Of a stretch of 64,000 bases of DNA, positions 16,001 to 24,847 are shown piece by piece. The notes beneath the pieces are model-generated. The model did not search any database and had not been told where the DNA came from. It saw only the letters and a program-made list of their open reading frames with translations. The stretch's first letter is position 1. Each line of letters starts with the position of its first letter. The position numbers were made by a program, and so were the translations under genes. Source of the stretch: Arthrobacter gandavensis (GTDB lineage: Bacteria; Actinomycetota; Actinomycetes; Actinomycetales; Micrococcaceae); assembly GCF_015355785.1 (NCBI RefSeq), contig NZ_JADKYW010000006.1, positions 454,936-518,935 of the forward strand. The letters are read 5' to 3'.

Positions 16001-16092
16001 GCCGCCCGCCCATTTGCCGCCCGCCTTCTTCTGGGTGCCGCCGGAAACGGCTAGCGTGGTGGGACTCCCACAGTGCGCCAGAGGAGGCCGCC

Positions 16093-16440
16093 ATGGAATC
16101 CGTACCGGGAATCAATCCCGCTGTTCCGCCCACGGGGCCCGGGTGCGTGGAGTGCACGGAGGCAGGAGGGTGGTGGTTCCACTTGAGGCGGTGCGCCGAG
16201 TGCGGCCACGTAGGCTGCTGCGACTCCTCTCCCGCGCAGCACGCCACCGCACATGAGAGGCTCACCGGACACCCAGTGATCCGCAGCTACGAACCGGGTG
16301 AGGACTGGTTCTACAGCTATACCGACGAGACGGTGTTCGAAGGCCCGGAACTGGCTCCGCCCCAGGCGCACCCGGTGTCGCAGCCTGCGCCGGGGCCCGC
16401 CGGGCGGGTCCCCGCAAACTGGATGGAACGGTTGCACTAA
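16093..16440 (+). CDS. UBP-type zinc finger protein
   Basis: A 115-residue protein consisting almost entirely of a ZnF-UBP domain: CVECTEAGGWWFHLRRC, CGHVGCCDSS, then HATAHERLTGHPVIRSYEPGEDWFYSY, containing the Cys/His ligands of the family. In eukaryotes the domain binds the ubiquitin C-terminus; free-standing actinobacterial versions have no known role. The ATG has AGAGGAGG upstream. Its TAA overlaps by 4 bp the stop of the convergent YbhN-like gene. Confidence 0.88.
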   Translation: MESVPGINPAVPPTGPGCVECTEAGGWWFHLRRCAECGHVGCCDSSPAQHATAHERLTGHPVIRSYEPGEDWFYSYTDETVFEGPELAPPQAHPVSQPAPGPAGRVPANWMERLH

Positions 16441-17504
16441 CCGCCGGAGGGGCCCTGCCGGATACCGCTTCCCTGCGCAGGAGCCTTTCGCAGAACGCCG
16501 AGGCGAAGCGAGAGCCATGCCAGCCCGCCCACGGGAATGGGCAGCCAGAAGTTCAGGATCCGCCAGGACAGCACCGCCAGCACCGCGTCTGGGCTCGGGG
16601 TTCCAAAGCCCGCCAGGGTGGGAACCAGGACGCCTTCCACAAGTCCCACCCCGCCGGGTGTCAGCGGCGCCAGTGCTACGAGGTTCGCCAGGCAGTACGC
16701 AATGAGCAGCTCACCGGGCCCCAGCGTGTGCCCAAAGGCGGCAACGAAGGTCCACAGGCAGGCGGCATCGAACCCCCAATAGCAGACGGCCAGGACCAGT
16801 GCCAGGACCAGGCGCCTTGGATCCCTGCGGAACATCGCGGTTTCTGCCGCCATGGTCCGAACGAACCTTTCCGCCGATTCAGGTTTGATGATCCTCACCA
16901 GCCGGGCCGTCCTGCGGGCCACCCGCACCGCCGCACCCAAGTGCCGGTCCAGTACGGAGAGCACCGCCAGGCTCAGGCCCAGGAGCACCAGCACCATGAC
17001 GCCGGCAGTGATGAAGTACCGGTTGACCCGCACCTCACCAAGAGCGGTGAGCACCCCTGCCCCGAACAGGACCCCGAGCAGAACGTTGGCCCCGACGACC
17101 TGGACCATTGCTGCGCTCAGGGCGTTCTGCGGCCGCACACCCGATCGGGTCAGCAGGCCGTACCGCAGCGCGGCGGAAGTTGTCCCGCCGCCCGGCACAA
17201 TATGGTTGACGGCCAGGTCGCTCAGGTCGATACGCAGCAGCGTAAAGAAGCCGGGTTTAACCGAGCCGGGGAGCACTACCGACGTCAGTGCGCTGTAGCA
17301 GCACAGCGAAAGCGCCTCCAGGGCTGCCGCCGCGAGCAGGACGACCGGCGGAAGGCGCTGCAGGGCATTGAGTACGTTTTCCGACCCCAGGATCTGCGGA
17401 AGCACTACATACTCGAACACCAGCAGCATCACAACGGCAACGGTGATCCACCGCACGGCCCTGGAATGCCGCACGCGGTGCCAGGCCTCCCGCGCTGTCG
17501 TCAC
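16437..17504 (-). CDS. YbhN/AglD-like membrane flippase-type protein (LPG synthase TM domain)
   Basis: A 355-residue polytopic protein with about eight hydrophobic segments and the family marks VNHIVPGGGTTSAALRYGLL (DUF4184/UPF0104-like PGG motif) and LTPGGVGLVEGVLVP. It corresponds to the membrane domain of lysylphosphatidylglycerol synthase without the aminoacyl-transferase part. Related proteins move lipid-linked sugars or aminoacyl lipids across the membrane. The GTG start has GGGAAG directly before it. Its 3' end overlaps the UBP gene, and its 5' end faces the ABC exporter operon. Confidence 0.82.
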   Translation of the reverse strand: MTTAREAWHRVRHSRAVRWITVAVVMLLVFEYVVLPQILGSENVLNALQRLPPVVLLAAAALEALSLCCYSALTSVVLPGSVKPGFFTLLRIDLSDLAVNHIVPGGGTTSAALRYGLLTRSGVRPQNALSAAMVQVVGANVLLGVLFGAGVLTALGEVRVNRYFITAGVMVLVLLGLSLAVLSVLDRHLGAAVRVARRTARLVRIIKPESAERFVRTMAAETAMFRRDPRRLVLALVLAVCYWGFDAACLWTFVAAFGHTLGPGELLIAYCLANLVALAPLTPGGVGLVEGVLVPTLAGFGTPSPDAVLAVLSWRILNFWLPIPVGGLAWLSLRLGVLRKAPAQGSGIRQGPSGG

Positions 17505-17591
17505 CTTCCCAGCAGAGCAGAGGCATGCGGCCCGCCGATACCCGGGCGGGTGCTTCCGGGCAGGTTGGCCCGGCGCCCGTTTGGCGACGGG

Positions 17592-17640
17592 ACATCATGG
17601 TGACATGATGTTGGTATGTTACTGACTAAGTGTCAGCAAC
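17592..17640. promoter_or_regulatory. Operator and promoter of the ABC exporter operon
   Basis: Two palindromes: ACATCATG-GTGA-CATGATGT (17592-17611, perfect 8-bp arms) and GTTACTGAC-TAAGT-GTCAGCAAC (17618-17640, 9-bp arms with one mismatch). The second, a typical TetR-operator size, overlaps the likely -10 box TATGTT (17615-17620). The TetR gene third in the operon is the obvious candidate regulator. Confidence 0.6.
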
Positions 17641-17670
17641 GTACGTACCCAAACGATCAAGGGGTTTTCA

Positions 17671-18816
17671 ATGTTCCTAGCGCTGCGCGAACTGCGTTTC
17701 GCTCGGGCCCGGTTCGGCCTGATGGGCGGCGTCATCGCCCTCATTGCCGTACTGATGGTCCTTCTCTCCGGACTGTCGTCCGGACTTGTCAATGACGGCG
17801 TGTCCGGCCTCAAGGCCATGCCGGCGACGGCGATCGCCTTCAACGAGGGCACCAAGACCGACAATGCCTTCTCCCGCAGCGTCGTCGATCCCTCACAGGC
17901 CGAAGCCTGGCGCACCCAGGACGGTGTTGAGGATGTCACCATGCTGGGTTCAACTATCGTCAACGGCACCACCGGAAACGGCACGCAGGTTGACCTGTCT
18001 CTCTTCGGCATCGAACCGGATTCGTTCCTGGCCCCCGCCGTCGGCGCAGGACGCGAAGCCCGGGCCCCCAATGAGATGGTGGTCTCTTCGACCGCGGAAG
18101 AGGCAGGCATCGAACTCGGTTCGGTGGTCACGCTGGACCGGCTGGACGTCGAACTGACCGTTGTCGGGTTTACTGACGGCCAGGCAACCTTCGGCCATGT
18201 CGACATGGCCTACCTGCCGCTGGGAACCTGGCAGTACATCGCCAGCGGACAGTCCCAGCCGGGCGCACCGGCCGAGGCTGAAATTGCCGCGGTCGACTTC
18301 GACACCGCCAGCGCCCTCGCCGTCAAGGCCGAAGACGGCGCCGGGCTTGACTTCGCTGCGGGTGACGCCGCGGCAGGCACCGTCACCTCCACCCTCGAGG
18401 AATCCTTCGACGCGTCCCCGGGTTACACCGCCGAGACCATGACGCTCGAAATGATCCAGGTCTTCCTCTACGCCATCTGCGCCCTGGTTGTCGGCGCCTT
18501 CTTCACCGTGTGGACGATCCAGCGCAAGCACGAGCTGGCAGTACTCCGCGCCGTGGGCGCTTCGACCGGCTACCTGCTGCGCGACGGCCTCTTCCAGGCC
18601 GTAGTCATCCTGGCCCTGTCCACCGCGGCCGGCGTAGCAGCAGGCCTCGGCATGGGCGCATGGCTCTCTGGGAGCGCCATGCCGTTCGCCCTCGAAGCCG
18701 GTCCCATCTCAACCGCCACCGCGGTGACGATCCTGATGGGCGTCCTCGGTGCGGCGATCGCCATTGTCCGTATTTCCCGGGTTGATCCCCTGGCTGCCCT
18801 GGGAGGACAGCGATGA
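17671..18816 (+). CDS. ABC exporter permease, FtsX/HrtB-like
   Basis: A 381-residue permease: an N-terminal membrane helix (about 12-38), a large extracytoplasmic domain (about 40-265), then three helices in the C-terminal FtsX domain with the conserved RKHELAVLRAVGAS segment. The MFLALRELRFARARFGLM opening resembles HrtB-type heme exporters; I rate this likely, not certain. It overlaps the ATPase gene by 4 bp (ATGA). AAGGGG precedes the ATG. A TetR gene follows, as with the HrtR-HrtB-HrtA heme-detoxification set. Confidence 0.82.
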   Translation: MFLALRELRFARARFGLMGGVIALIAVLMVLLSGLSSGLVNDGVSGLKAMPATAIAFNEGTKTDNAFSRSVVDPSQAEAWRTQDGVEDVTMLGSTIVNGTTGNGTQVDLSLFGIEPDSFLAPAVGAGREARAPNEMVVSSTAEEAGIELGSVVTLDRLDVELTVVGFTDGQATFGHVDMAYLPLGTWQYIASGQSQPGAPAEAEIAAVDFDTASALAVKAEDGAGLDFAAGDAAAGTVTSTLEESFDASPGYTAETMTLEMIQVFLYAICALVVGAFFTVWTIQRKHELAVLRAVGASTGYLLRDGLFQAVVILALSTAAGVAAGLGMGAWLSGSAMPFALEAGPISTATAVTILMGVLGAAIAIVRISRVDPLAALGGQR

Positions 18817-19514
18817 GCACACAAACCAGCACCTCCGGCACCAAGACCGCCACCCGCGGCCTGCGCATCGAGAGCGCCGGCATGGCCCTGGGTGACGGAG
18901 AAAGCACCGTCCAGGCACTGGACAACGTGTCCCTGGCCGTAGAACCGGGCGAACTCGTTGCCGTCGTTGGCCCTTCAGGCGCCGGCAAATCCTCCCTGCT
19001 GGCAGTCGCCGGTGCGCTCGCCACACCGGACACCGGACTGGTCAGTGTCAACGGCACCGACCTCGCCACCCTCAGCAAGTCCGCCGCGGCACGGTTCCGG
19101 CTGGAGAACATCGGGTTTGTGTTCCAGTCCGGCAACCTGATCCCGGCATTGACCGCCGCGGAACAGCTTGAGCTCATCCACCGGATGGCCAAGATGAAGG
19201 GGAAGTTCAACCCCAAGCTGCTCCTCGACGCCGTCGGCATGGGCCATAGGCAGCACAGCCGCCCCGACCAGCTCTCCGGCGGGGAACGCCAGCGCGTCGG
19301 CATCGCCCGTGCGCTGGTGACAAAGCCGTCGCTGCTGCTGGTCGATGAGCCCACCGCGGCACTGGACCGCAAGCGCAGCCAGGATGTCGTGGAGCTGCTC
19401 GCCCGGGAAACCCATGAGTTCGGGGTTGCTACTGTTATGGTTACCCACGACCACGACGTCCTCCACCACTGCGACCGCGTCGTAGAGATGGTCGACGGAC
19501 GGCTCGCAAGCTAG
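18813..19514 (+). CDS. ABC exporter ATP-binding protein, HrtA/LolD-like
   Basis: A 233-residue ATPase with Walker A GPSGAGKSS, Q-loop FVFQSGNL, signature LSGGERQR, Walker B LLLVDEPT and the H-loop His (VTHDHD). All residues needed for ATP hydrolysis are present. It is the partner of the upstream permease. The MacB/LolD/HrtA group energises mechanotransmission-type export rather than classic transport through the membrane channel. The N-terminus carries about 15 extra Ser/Thr-rich residues. Confidence 0.9.
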   Translation: MSTQTSTSGTKTATRGLRIESAGMALGDGESTVQALDNVSLAVEPGELVAVVGPSGAGKSSLLAVAGALATPDTGLVSVNGTDLATLSKSAAARFRLENIGFVFQSGNLIPALTAAEQLELIHRMAKMKGKFNPKLLLDAVGMGHRQHSRPDQLSGGERQRVGIARALVTKPSLLLVDEPTAALDRKRSQDVVELLARETHEFGVATVMVTHDHDVLHHCDRVVEMVDGRLAS

Positions 19515-19538
19515 ACACTGCACGAACAGGAGGGCTCT

Positions 19539-20141
19539 TTGCCCCGCATTACCGCGCCGACGGTGGCCGAACACCGTGCCGCACAGCAAAGGGCCCTCCT
19601 GGATGCGGCAAGAACGCTCCTGGCCCGCACGGGCGAAGCACCCAGTATGGCCGAGGTGGCCGCCCTGGCCGGGCTCGCCAGGCCAAGCGCCTACCAGTAC
19701 TACAAGTCCCGCACCGACCTGCTCAATGCACTCGTCATGGACGTCTTTCCGCGCTGGGCACGCCGCGTGGAAGAAGCCATGAACGCCCAGAAGGAGCCGG
19801 CAGACCGTATCCTCGCTTATGTGCTCACGAATATCGCCCTGGTGGATGAGGGCGAGCACGCCGTTGGCAGCGCCCTGGCATCCCTGGCGCCCAGCGAGGA
19901 ACTCGACGCGCAGAGTGCCCGCATGCACCAGGCGATCCTGGACCCGCTGGTGGGGGCTTTGAAAGACCTCGGCACTGAAGACCCCATCAGCACTGCCGAA
20001 CTCATCAATGCCATTGTGCACACCGGAACCCGCCTCCTTGAATCCGGCAAGGACCTGGAGCAGGTCGGACGCCTCGTCCGCGAACTCATCGGACCATTTA
20101 TCCGCGAACACGGAGGCGTCACGGCAGGAGCCGGCCAGTGA
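19539..20141 (+). CDS. TetR family regulator of the ABC exporter
   Basis: A 200-residue TetR repressor. The HTH is at about 17-62 (RALLDAARTLLARTG ... MAEVAALAGLARPSAYQYYKSRTDLL), followed by an all-helical ligand domain. The TTG start at 19539 was chosen because AGGAGGG lies 4 nt upstream. It sits 24 nt after the ATPase gene and overlaps the DUF3054 gene by 4 bp. It most likely autoregulates the operon at the palindrome at 17618-17640. The ligand would be the exported compound; heme is one possibility. Confidence 0.85.
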   Translation: MPRITAPTVAEHRAAQQRALLDAARTLLARTGEAPSMAEVAALAGLARPSAYQYYKSRTDLLNALVMDVFPRWARRVEEAMNAQKEPADRILAYVLTNIALVDEGEHAVGSALASLAPSEELDAQSARMHQAILDPLVGALKDLGTEDPISTAELINAIVHTGTRLLESGKDLEQVGRLVRELIGPFIREHGGVTAGAGQ

Positions 20142-20542
20142 ACGGCCCAAACCGGCACTGGCCCGTCCAGCTGGCCGCCGACGTCGTACTCATTCTTGTC
20201 TTTGCGGCGCTGGGCCGGGACACCCACGCCCATGGAGTGGATCCCGCCGGCGTCCTTCTTACCGCGTCTCCCTTTGTGGCTGCCGCGCTGTCGGGCTGGG
20301 CCCTGCTCCGCCTCCGGCACCGCCCGGCCTCCCTCTGGCCGCACGGCATCCTCCTGTGGCTCATTACCGCCGGAGGCGGACTGGCCGTGCGCGCCCTGGC
20401 CGGCGCCGGCACAGCGTTCAGCTTCCAGCTGGTCACCTTCAGCGTGCTGGGCGCCTTCCTGCTCCTTCCGCGCCTTGCATCTTCCCTTGTCATGCGGAGG
20501 CGCACCCGCAACGATTCAACTAGGCTCATAGACAGCGCCTGA
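20138..20542 (+). CDS. DUF3054 membrane protein
   Basis: A 134-residue membrane protein of the DUF3054 family with about four hydrophobic segments (LAADVVLILVFAALG, GVLLTASPFVAAALSGWALL, LLWLITAGGGLAVRAL, FQLVTFSVLGAFLLL). The family motif GRDTHAHG is visible near residue 26. Function unknown. The GTG start overlaps the TetR stop (GTGA), so it is translated with it, and the end is basic (RRRTRN). The -10 box TAGGCT for the next gene lies in its last codons. Confidence 0.85.
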   Translation: MNGPNRHWPVQLAADVVLILVFAALGRDTHAHGVDPAGVLLTASPFVAAALSGWALLRLRHRPASLWPHGILLWLITAGGGLAVRALAGAGTAFSFQLVTFSVLGAFLLLPRLASSLVMRRRTRNDSTRLIDSA

Positions 20543-20576
20543 CACCGGCGCCCAGCAGGAGAAGGAAAGGCAAGCC

Positions 20577-20858
20577 ATGATCACCGCTTTCGTACTCATC
20601 CAGACCGACTCGGCCCGGATTCCGGAGTGCGCGGAGGAAATCTCCGAAATTGAAGGTATCAGCGAGGTCTACTCGGTCACCGGTGAGTGGGACCTGATTG
20701 CGATCGCCCGCGTCCGTCGCCACGAAGACCTGGCCGACGCCATTGCCAACCGTCTTTCCAAGGTCCCCGGTGTGATCGGGACCACCACGCAGATCGCCTT
20801 CCGGGCTTACTCGAAGCACGATCTTGACGCCGCGTTCTCCCTGGGCGTCGACGGGTAG
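20577..20858 (+). CDS. Lrp/AsnC ligand-binding (RAM) domain protein without HTH
   Basis: A 93-residue stand-alone RAM domain: MITAFVLIQTD, IEGISEVYSVTGEWDLIAIARV and GTTTQIAFRAYSKHD are the diagnostic segments, with the Gly-Glu-Trp-Asp loop that binds amino acids in Lrp proteins. It lacks the DNA-binding domain; free RAM proteins form oligomers and may modulate full Lrp regulators. GGAGAAGGAAAGG precedes the ATG, and TAGGCT at 20521-20526 gives a leader of about 40 nt. It stands 34 nt after the DUF3054 gene. Confidence 0.9.
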   Translation: MITAFVLIQTDSARIPECAEEISEIEGISEVYSVTGEWDLIAIARVRRHEDLADAIANRLSKVPGVIGTTTQIAFRAYSKHDLDAAFSLGVDG

Positions 20859-20967
20859 TTAGGCCCGTAAAACACCGGATTTTACAGGGATCGCGGGCTA
20901 TTTGGGCAAGGTTCGGGTAGCGAATTTCCCTCGTAAGCAGCGTCATTCAGCCACCTAAATACCGCAC

Positions 20968-20991
20968 GAGGCGGACCATACGGTCCGCCTC
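20968..20991. terminator. Bidirectional terminator between the Lrp-domain gene and trpD
   Basis: GAGGCGGACC (20968-20977) and GGTCCGCCTC (20982-20991) form a perfect 10-bp stem with a 4-nt loop between convergent genes. A weaker hairpin GTAAAA/TTTTAC lies about 95 bp upstream. Confidence 0.75.
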
Positions 20992-21027
20992 CTGCGATTC
21001 TGCGAGGGCTCCAATTTCCGCCCGGAA

Positions 21028-22074
21028 TTACCGGGTGGCCTGTACCCAGCGGTCAAGGGCCTTGCGGGCCTGCCCGCTGTCCACGGACTCCTCGGCCCGG
21101 CGCAGGCCCTGCCGCAGCCGGTCAGTCAGCGTTCCGTCAGCGGAGGAATCCAGCGCCACCAGCGCGGCAGCGGCATTCAGCAGCACGGCGTCCCGGACGG
21201 GCCCCCGCTCCCCCGCCAGCACGCCGAGGACGACGGCGGCATTCGCAGCGGCGTCTCCGCCCCGCAGATCGTCCAGGGTGGCCCTGGCTATCCCGAGATC
21301 CAGGGGATCCACCGTTGACCGCTCCACAGCCCCGTTCCGGACCTCCCAGACGGTTGAGCTGCCCGTCGTCGTCAGTTCATCCAGCCCGTCTCCGCCCCTG
21401 AACACCAGGGCACGGACGCCGCGGGCCGCCAGGACGCCGGCGATCAGCGGCGCGAGCCGCTCATCAGCCACGCCGATCGCCGAAGCAGAGGGACGTGAGG
21501 GGTTGGTCAGGGGACCCATGAAGTTAAACGCGGTGGCTACGCCCATATCCCTGCGGGCAACGGCTGCGTACCGCATGGATGGATGGAAGACCTGGGCAAA
21601 GCAGAAGGTGATGCCTGCATCCACGGCCGTCCGGGCAACCCGATCCACCGGCAGGTCCAGCCGTACGCCTAGGGCCTCAATGACGTCGGCGGACCCCGAG
21701 GAGGACGACGCAGCCCGGTTGCCGTGCTTGACCACCTTCGCTCCGGCGCCGGCACACACGAGCGCAGCCATCGTGGAGATGTTGACCGTGTTGTGCCGGT
21801 CACCGCCGGTTCCCACGATGTCCAGGGTCTCTCCGGGAATGTCGATGGGCCTGGCGTTGGCCAGCATGGCCTCCACCAGGCCGGTGAGTTCTTCGACACT
21901 CTCTCCCTTGGCGCGCAGGGCGACCAGGAAGCCCGCGATCTGGGCGTCGGATGCGTCGCCTGCCATGATCGTGTTCATCGCCCACCAGGTCTGCTCGGAA
22001 CTCAGGTCCTGCCTCGCAATAAGCGCGGTAATAAGCGACGGCCAGGTGTGCTCGGAACTCGAAAACATACTCAC
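21028..22074 (-). CDS. trpD: Anthranilate phosphoribosyltransferase
   Basis: A 348-residue enzyme of tryptophan synthesis that transfers the phosphoribosyl group of PRPP to anthranilate. The PRPP loop GTGGD ([17 protein letters not shown]), KHGNRA and the C-terminal region with [15 protein letters not shown] are intact. The rest of the trp operon is not here; trpD next to ctaE is a common actinobacterial arrangement. The GTG start at 22074 has TAACCT ending 7 nt upstream and no ribosome site, suggesting a leaderless mRNA. It is divergent from ctaE. Confidence 0.93.
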   Translation of the reverse strand: MSMFSSSEHTWPSLITALIARQDLSSEQTWWAMNTIMAGDASDAQIAGFLVALRAKGESVEELTGLVEAMLANARPIDIPGETLDIVGTGGDRHNTVNISTMAALVCAGAGAKVVKHGNRAASSSSGSADVIEALGVRLDLPVDRVARTAVDAGITFCFAQVFHPSMRYAAVARRDMGVATAFNFMGPLTNPSRPSASAIGVADERLAPLIAGVLAARGVRALVFRGGDGLDELTTTGSSTVWEVRNGAVERSTVDPLDLGIARATLDDLRGGDAAANAAVVLGVLAGERGPVRDAVLLNAAAALVALDSSADGTLTDRLRQGLRRAEESVDSGQARKALDRWVQATR

Positions 22075-22081
22075 AGGCTCT

Positions 22082-22087
22082 AGGTTA
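22082..22087 (-). promoter_or_regulatory. -10 box for trpD (leaderless)
   Basis: TAACCT on the minus strand, 7 nt before the GTG at 22074. Confidence 0.5.
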
Positions 22088-22221
22088 TCTACGAATCGTA
22101 GAAAATGCTGATTTGTTTACGGACGGTAAGTTCCGCGCCGTTGCTGGGAAGTGGGCGGTTTGGGAACGAACGGGACGCGCCGTTCGTCTGGTTCTGTTGG
22201 TGAACTGGGCAGTTTTACGGC

Positions 22222-22227
22222 CATAAT
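22222..22227 (+). promoter_or_regulatory. -10 box for ctaE (leaderless)
   Basis: CATAAT, with 6 nt to the GTG at 22234; a TTGGTG hexamer lies 19 bp upstream. Confidence 0.5.
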
Positions 22228-22233
22228 GTCTAT

Positions 22234-22872
22234 GTGACAACAGCGACCCATGCCCCCAGTACCCCGGCTCACCCCACGCTGAACCGCCCCAATATGGTCT
22301 CCGTAGGGACCGTGGTGTGGCTCTCCAGCGAACTCATGTTCTTTGCTGCGCTCTTCGCGATGTACTTCACGCTCCGCTCCACCTCGGGCGAGATGTGGGA
22401 GATCGAGACGGCCAAGCTGAATGTGCCTTTCGCCTTCGTGAACACGGTGATTCTTGTTTCCAGCTCCTTCACCTGCCAGTTCGGCGTCTTCGCCGCTGAG
22501 CGGCTCCAGCCGCGCCGCACCGGCGGGCTCTTCCAGATTGCCCGTTGGGGAATGGTCGAGTGGTTCTACCTGACCTTCTTCCTCGGTGCCATCTTCGTTG
22601 CCGTCCAGGCTTTCGAGTACACGGAACTCGTGCACCACGGGATCTCGCTCTCCTCCAACGCCTACGGATCGTCGTTCTACATCACCACCGGCTTCCACGG
22701 CCTGCACGTGGCCGGCGGCCTGATCGCATTCCTGTTCATCATCGGACGTGCCTACGCCGCAAAGCGGTTCGGACACTTCGAGGCGACCTCCGCGATCGTG
22801 ACGTCCTACTACTGGCACTTCGTCGACGTGGTCTGGATTGCCCTCTTCGTCATCATCTACTTCCTCAAGTAG
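22234..22872 (+). CDS. ctaE: Cytochrome c oxidase subunit III
   Basis: A 212-residue, five-helix membrane protein of the aa3 oxidase. Typical segments: [50 protein letters not shown] and [18 protein letters not shown]. Helices I-II of the seven-helix mitochondrial form are absent, as usual in actinobacteria. It begins the ctaE-qcrCAB operon, whose products assemble with CtaCDF into a bcc-aa3 supercomplex passing electrons from menaquinol to oxygen. The downstream gap to qcrC is 76 nt. Confidence 0.95.
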   Translation: MTTATHAPSTPAHPTLNRPNMVSVGTVVWLSSELMFFAALFAMYFTLRSTSGEMWEIETAKLNVPFAFVNTVILVSSSFTCQFGVFAAERLQPRRTGGLFQIARWGMVEWFYLTFFLGAIFVAVQAFEYTELVHHGISLSSNAYGSSFYITTGFHGLHVAGGLIAFLFIIGRAYAAKRFGHFEATSAIVTSYYWHFVDVVWIALFVIIYFLK

Positions 22873-22948
22873 TCCGTCAGGGCAGCACCACAGCAATGTT
22901 CAAAGTGGCACGAGTAACCAAAAGACCACACAAGTTAGGAACCACCAA

Positions 22949-23734
22949 GTGAAGGCACTATCGCAAAGGCGACGTCACCCCCTCGCAGCAGTAGTACTGC
23001 TGCTGCTGGGCCTCATCGTTACCGGCGGCATCTATGCAGCTGCTTCCGGAGCGAACGAAGCCCAGGCCGCCACTACCTACACTGCCGATGACGTGCAGCA
23101 GGGCGAGAAGCTCTTCATTGCGAACTGCGCCACCTGCCACGGCATGGAGGCCAGCGGAACCGAGAACGGCCCCTCCCTCGTAGGCGTAGGCGCAGCATCC
23201 GTCGACTTCCAGGTTGGCACCGGGCGCATGCCGATGGCCATGCAGGGCCCGCAGGCCCAGCAGAAGCCCCAGCAGTTCAACGAAGAACAGACCGCACAGA
23301 TGGCCGCTTACGTAGCCTCGCTCGGGGCCGGTCCTTCCGTTCCGGAAGAGGAGTACATCGAGGCCAACGGCGACGCTGCCGCGGGCGGCGAGCTGTTCCG
23401 AGTCAACTGCGCCATGTGCCACAACGCTGCCGGCGCAGGAGGCGCCCTGACCCGCGGCAAGTTCGCTCCTGCCCTGGAGGGCGTCACCGAGAAGCACATC
23501 TACGAGGCCATGGTCACAGGCCCGCAGAACATGCCCGTCTTCTCCGACGCGAACCTCTCCCCCGAGGAGAAGCAGGACATCATCACCTTCCTGAAGAACA
23601 TCGAAGCCAACGGTTCCCCGGGGGGAGCCGAGCTCGGTTCACTTGGTCCGGTCTCTGAAGGCCTGTTCATCTGGACAGCCGGCCTGGGCCTGATCATCGC
23701 TTTCACCATCTGGTTGACCTCCCGGTCATCCTAG
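22949..23734 (+). CDS. qcrC: Diheme cytochrome c subunit of the bcc complex
   Basis: A 261-residue membrane-anchored cytochrome c with an N-terminal helix (about 11-32), two heme sites CATCH (Cys60-Cys63-His64) and CAMCH (Cys154-Cys157-His158), each followed by a likely axial Met, and a C-terminal helix (GLFIWTAGLGLIIAFTIWL). The fused diheme form replaces a soluble cytochrome c and hands electrons directly to CtaC. The GTG at 22949 was chosen from the ribosome site TTAGGA and the Lys-Ala-Leu-Ser start typical of the family. An 18-codon frame upstream ends on this start codon. Confidence 0.95.
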   Translation: MKALSQRRRHPLAAVVLLLLGLIVTGGIYAAASGANEAQAATTYTADDVQQGEKLFIANCATCHGMEASGTENGPSLVGVGAASVDFQVGTGRMPMAMQGPQAQQKPQQFNEEQTAQMAAYVASLGAGPSVPEEEYIEANGDAAAGGELFRVNCAMCHNAAGAGGALTRGKFAPALEGVTEKHIYEAMVTGPQNMPVFSDANLSPEEKQDIITFLKNIEANGSPGGAELGSLGPVSEGLFIWTAGLGLIIAFTIWLTSRSS

Positions 23735-23819
23735 TCACCGCCGCGCTCACCCCCCGGGGTGACATCACAGTTACACATAGGTCTACTAATGCAGTTTGAA
23801 CAGAAGGATGAGGGGGATC

Positions 23820-24845
23820 ATGGGCGACCATAGTCACGGCAGTCCGAACACCTCGGGCACCGTTGCTACGGCTGGCCAGGGCGAAGAAGGAGAATTCCAG
23901 AATCCTGGACTTCCCCCGCACCGCCCTCGCCTGGCCGACACGGATCCCCGGGCTGAGAAGCGGTCCGAGAAGCAGGTGGCGATCCTCTTCGCCATCTCCG
24001 TTCTCGGTACGCTCCTGTTTTTCTACGGGTATTTCTTTATCCGCCTGGATGAGAGCATCGGGACGCTCCGCATCCAGAACCTGTTCCTGGGCCTCGGCAC
24101 CGCCTTCGCGATGCTCGGCATCGGCGTCGGTATCGTCCACTGGGCCAAAACGCTCATGCCGGACCACGAGGTCATCGAGGAACGCCACGAAATCCGTCCG
24201 GAAGAAGACCGCGTTGTCGCCGAGAAGATGATCGGCGACATCATCGAGGAAACCGGAATCAAGCGCCGCCCGCTGATCCGCAACACCCTGCTGGGTGCCA
24301 TGGCACTGGCTCCGCTTCCCGCGATCGTCCTGTTCCGCGACCTGGGCCCGCTGCCCGGAGACGTCCTGCGCCACACCATGTGGGACAACGGCGTCCGCCT
24401 GACTAGGGACCCGAGCGGCACCCCGATCAAGGCCTCGGACGTCACGCTGGGCTCCGCGTTCCACGTGATTCCCGAAGGCTTGAACGACGCCGAGCACAAG
24501 CTCGAGGAAAAGGCCAAGGCTGTTGTCCTGCTCATGCGCCTGGATCCCTCCGAGCTGAACCCCTCCCCCGGACGCGAAGACTGGTCCGTGGACGGCATCG
24601 TTGCCTACTCCAAGATCTGCACCCACGTTGGCTGCCCGGTGGCACTGTACGAACAGCACACGCACCACCTGCTGTGCCCGTGCCACCAGTCCACCTTCGA
24701 CCTGACCCAGGAATGCGCTGTCATCTTTGGTCCGGCCGTCCGTCCACTGCCGCAGCTGCCGATTGCTGTTGACGACGAGGGCTACCTCATTGCCACCAGC
24801 GACTTCACTGAACCCGTTGGACCGAGCTACTGGGAGCGTGGCTGA
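23820..24845 (+). CDS. qcrA: Rieske iron-sulfur subunit of the bcc complex
   Basis: A 341-residue Rieske protein with the actinobacterial three-helix N-terminal membrane domain (helices at about 60-80, 95-115 and 165-180) and a C-terminal Rieske domain with the 2Fe-2S ligands CTHVGC and CPCHQS. It accepts electrons from menaquinol bound to QcrB and passes them to QcrC. The ATG at 23820 has GAGGGGGATC upstream; an earlier in-frame start at 23796 lacks one. It is separated from qcrB by two nucleotides, implying coupled translation. Confidence 0.95.
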   Translation: MGDHSHGSPNTSGTVATAGQGEEGEFQNPGLPPHRPRLADTDPRAEKRSEKQVAILFAISVLGTLLFFYGYFFIRLDESIGTLRIQNLFLGLGTAFAMLGIGVGIVHWAKTLMPDHEVIEERHEIRPEEDRVVAEKMIGDIIEETGIKRRPLIRNTLLGAMALAPLPAIVLFRDLGPLPGDVLRHTMWDNGVRLTRDPSGTPIKASDVTLGSAFHVIPEGLNDAEHKLEEKAKAVVLLMRLDPSELNPSPGREDWSVDGIVAYSKICTHVGCPVALYEQHTHHLLCPCHQSTFDLTQECAVIFGPAVRPLPQLPIAVDDEGYLIATSDFTEPVGPSYWERG

Positions 24846-24847
24846 TC

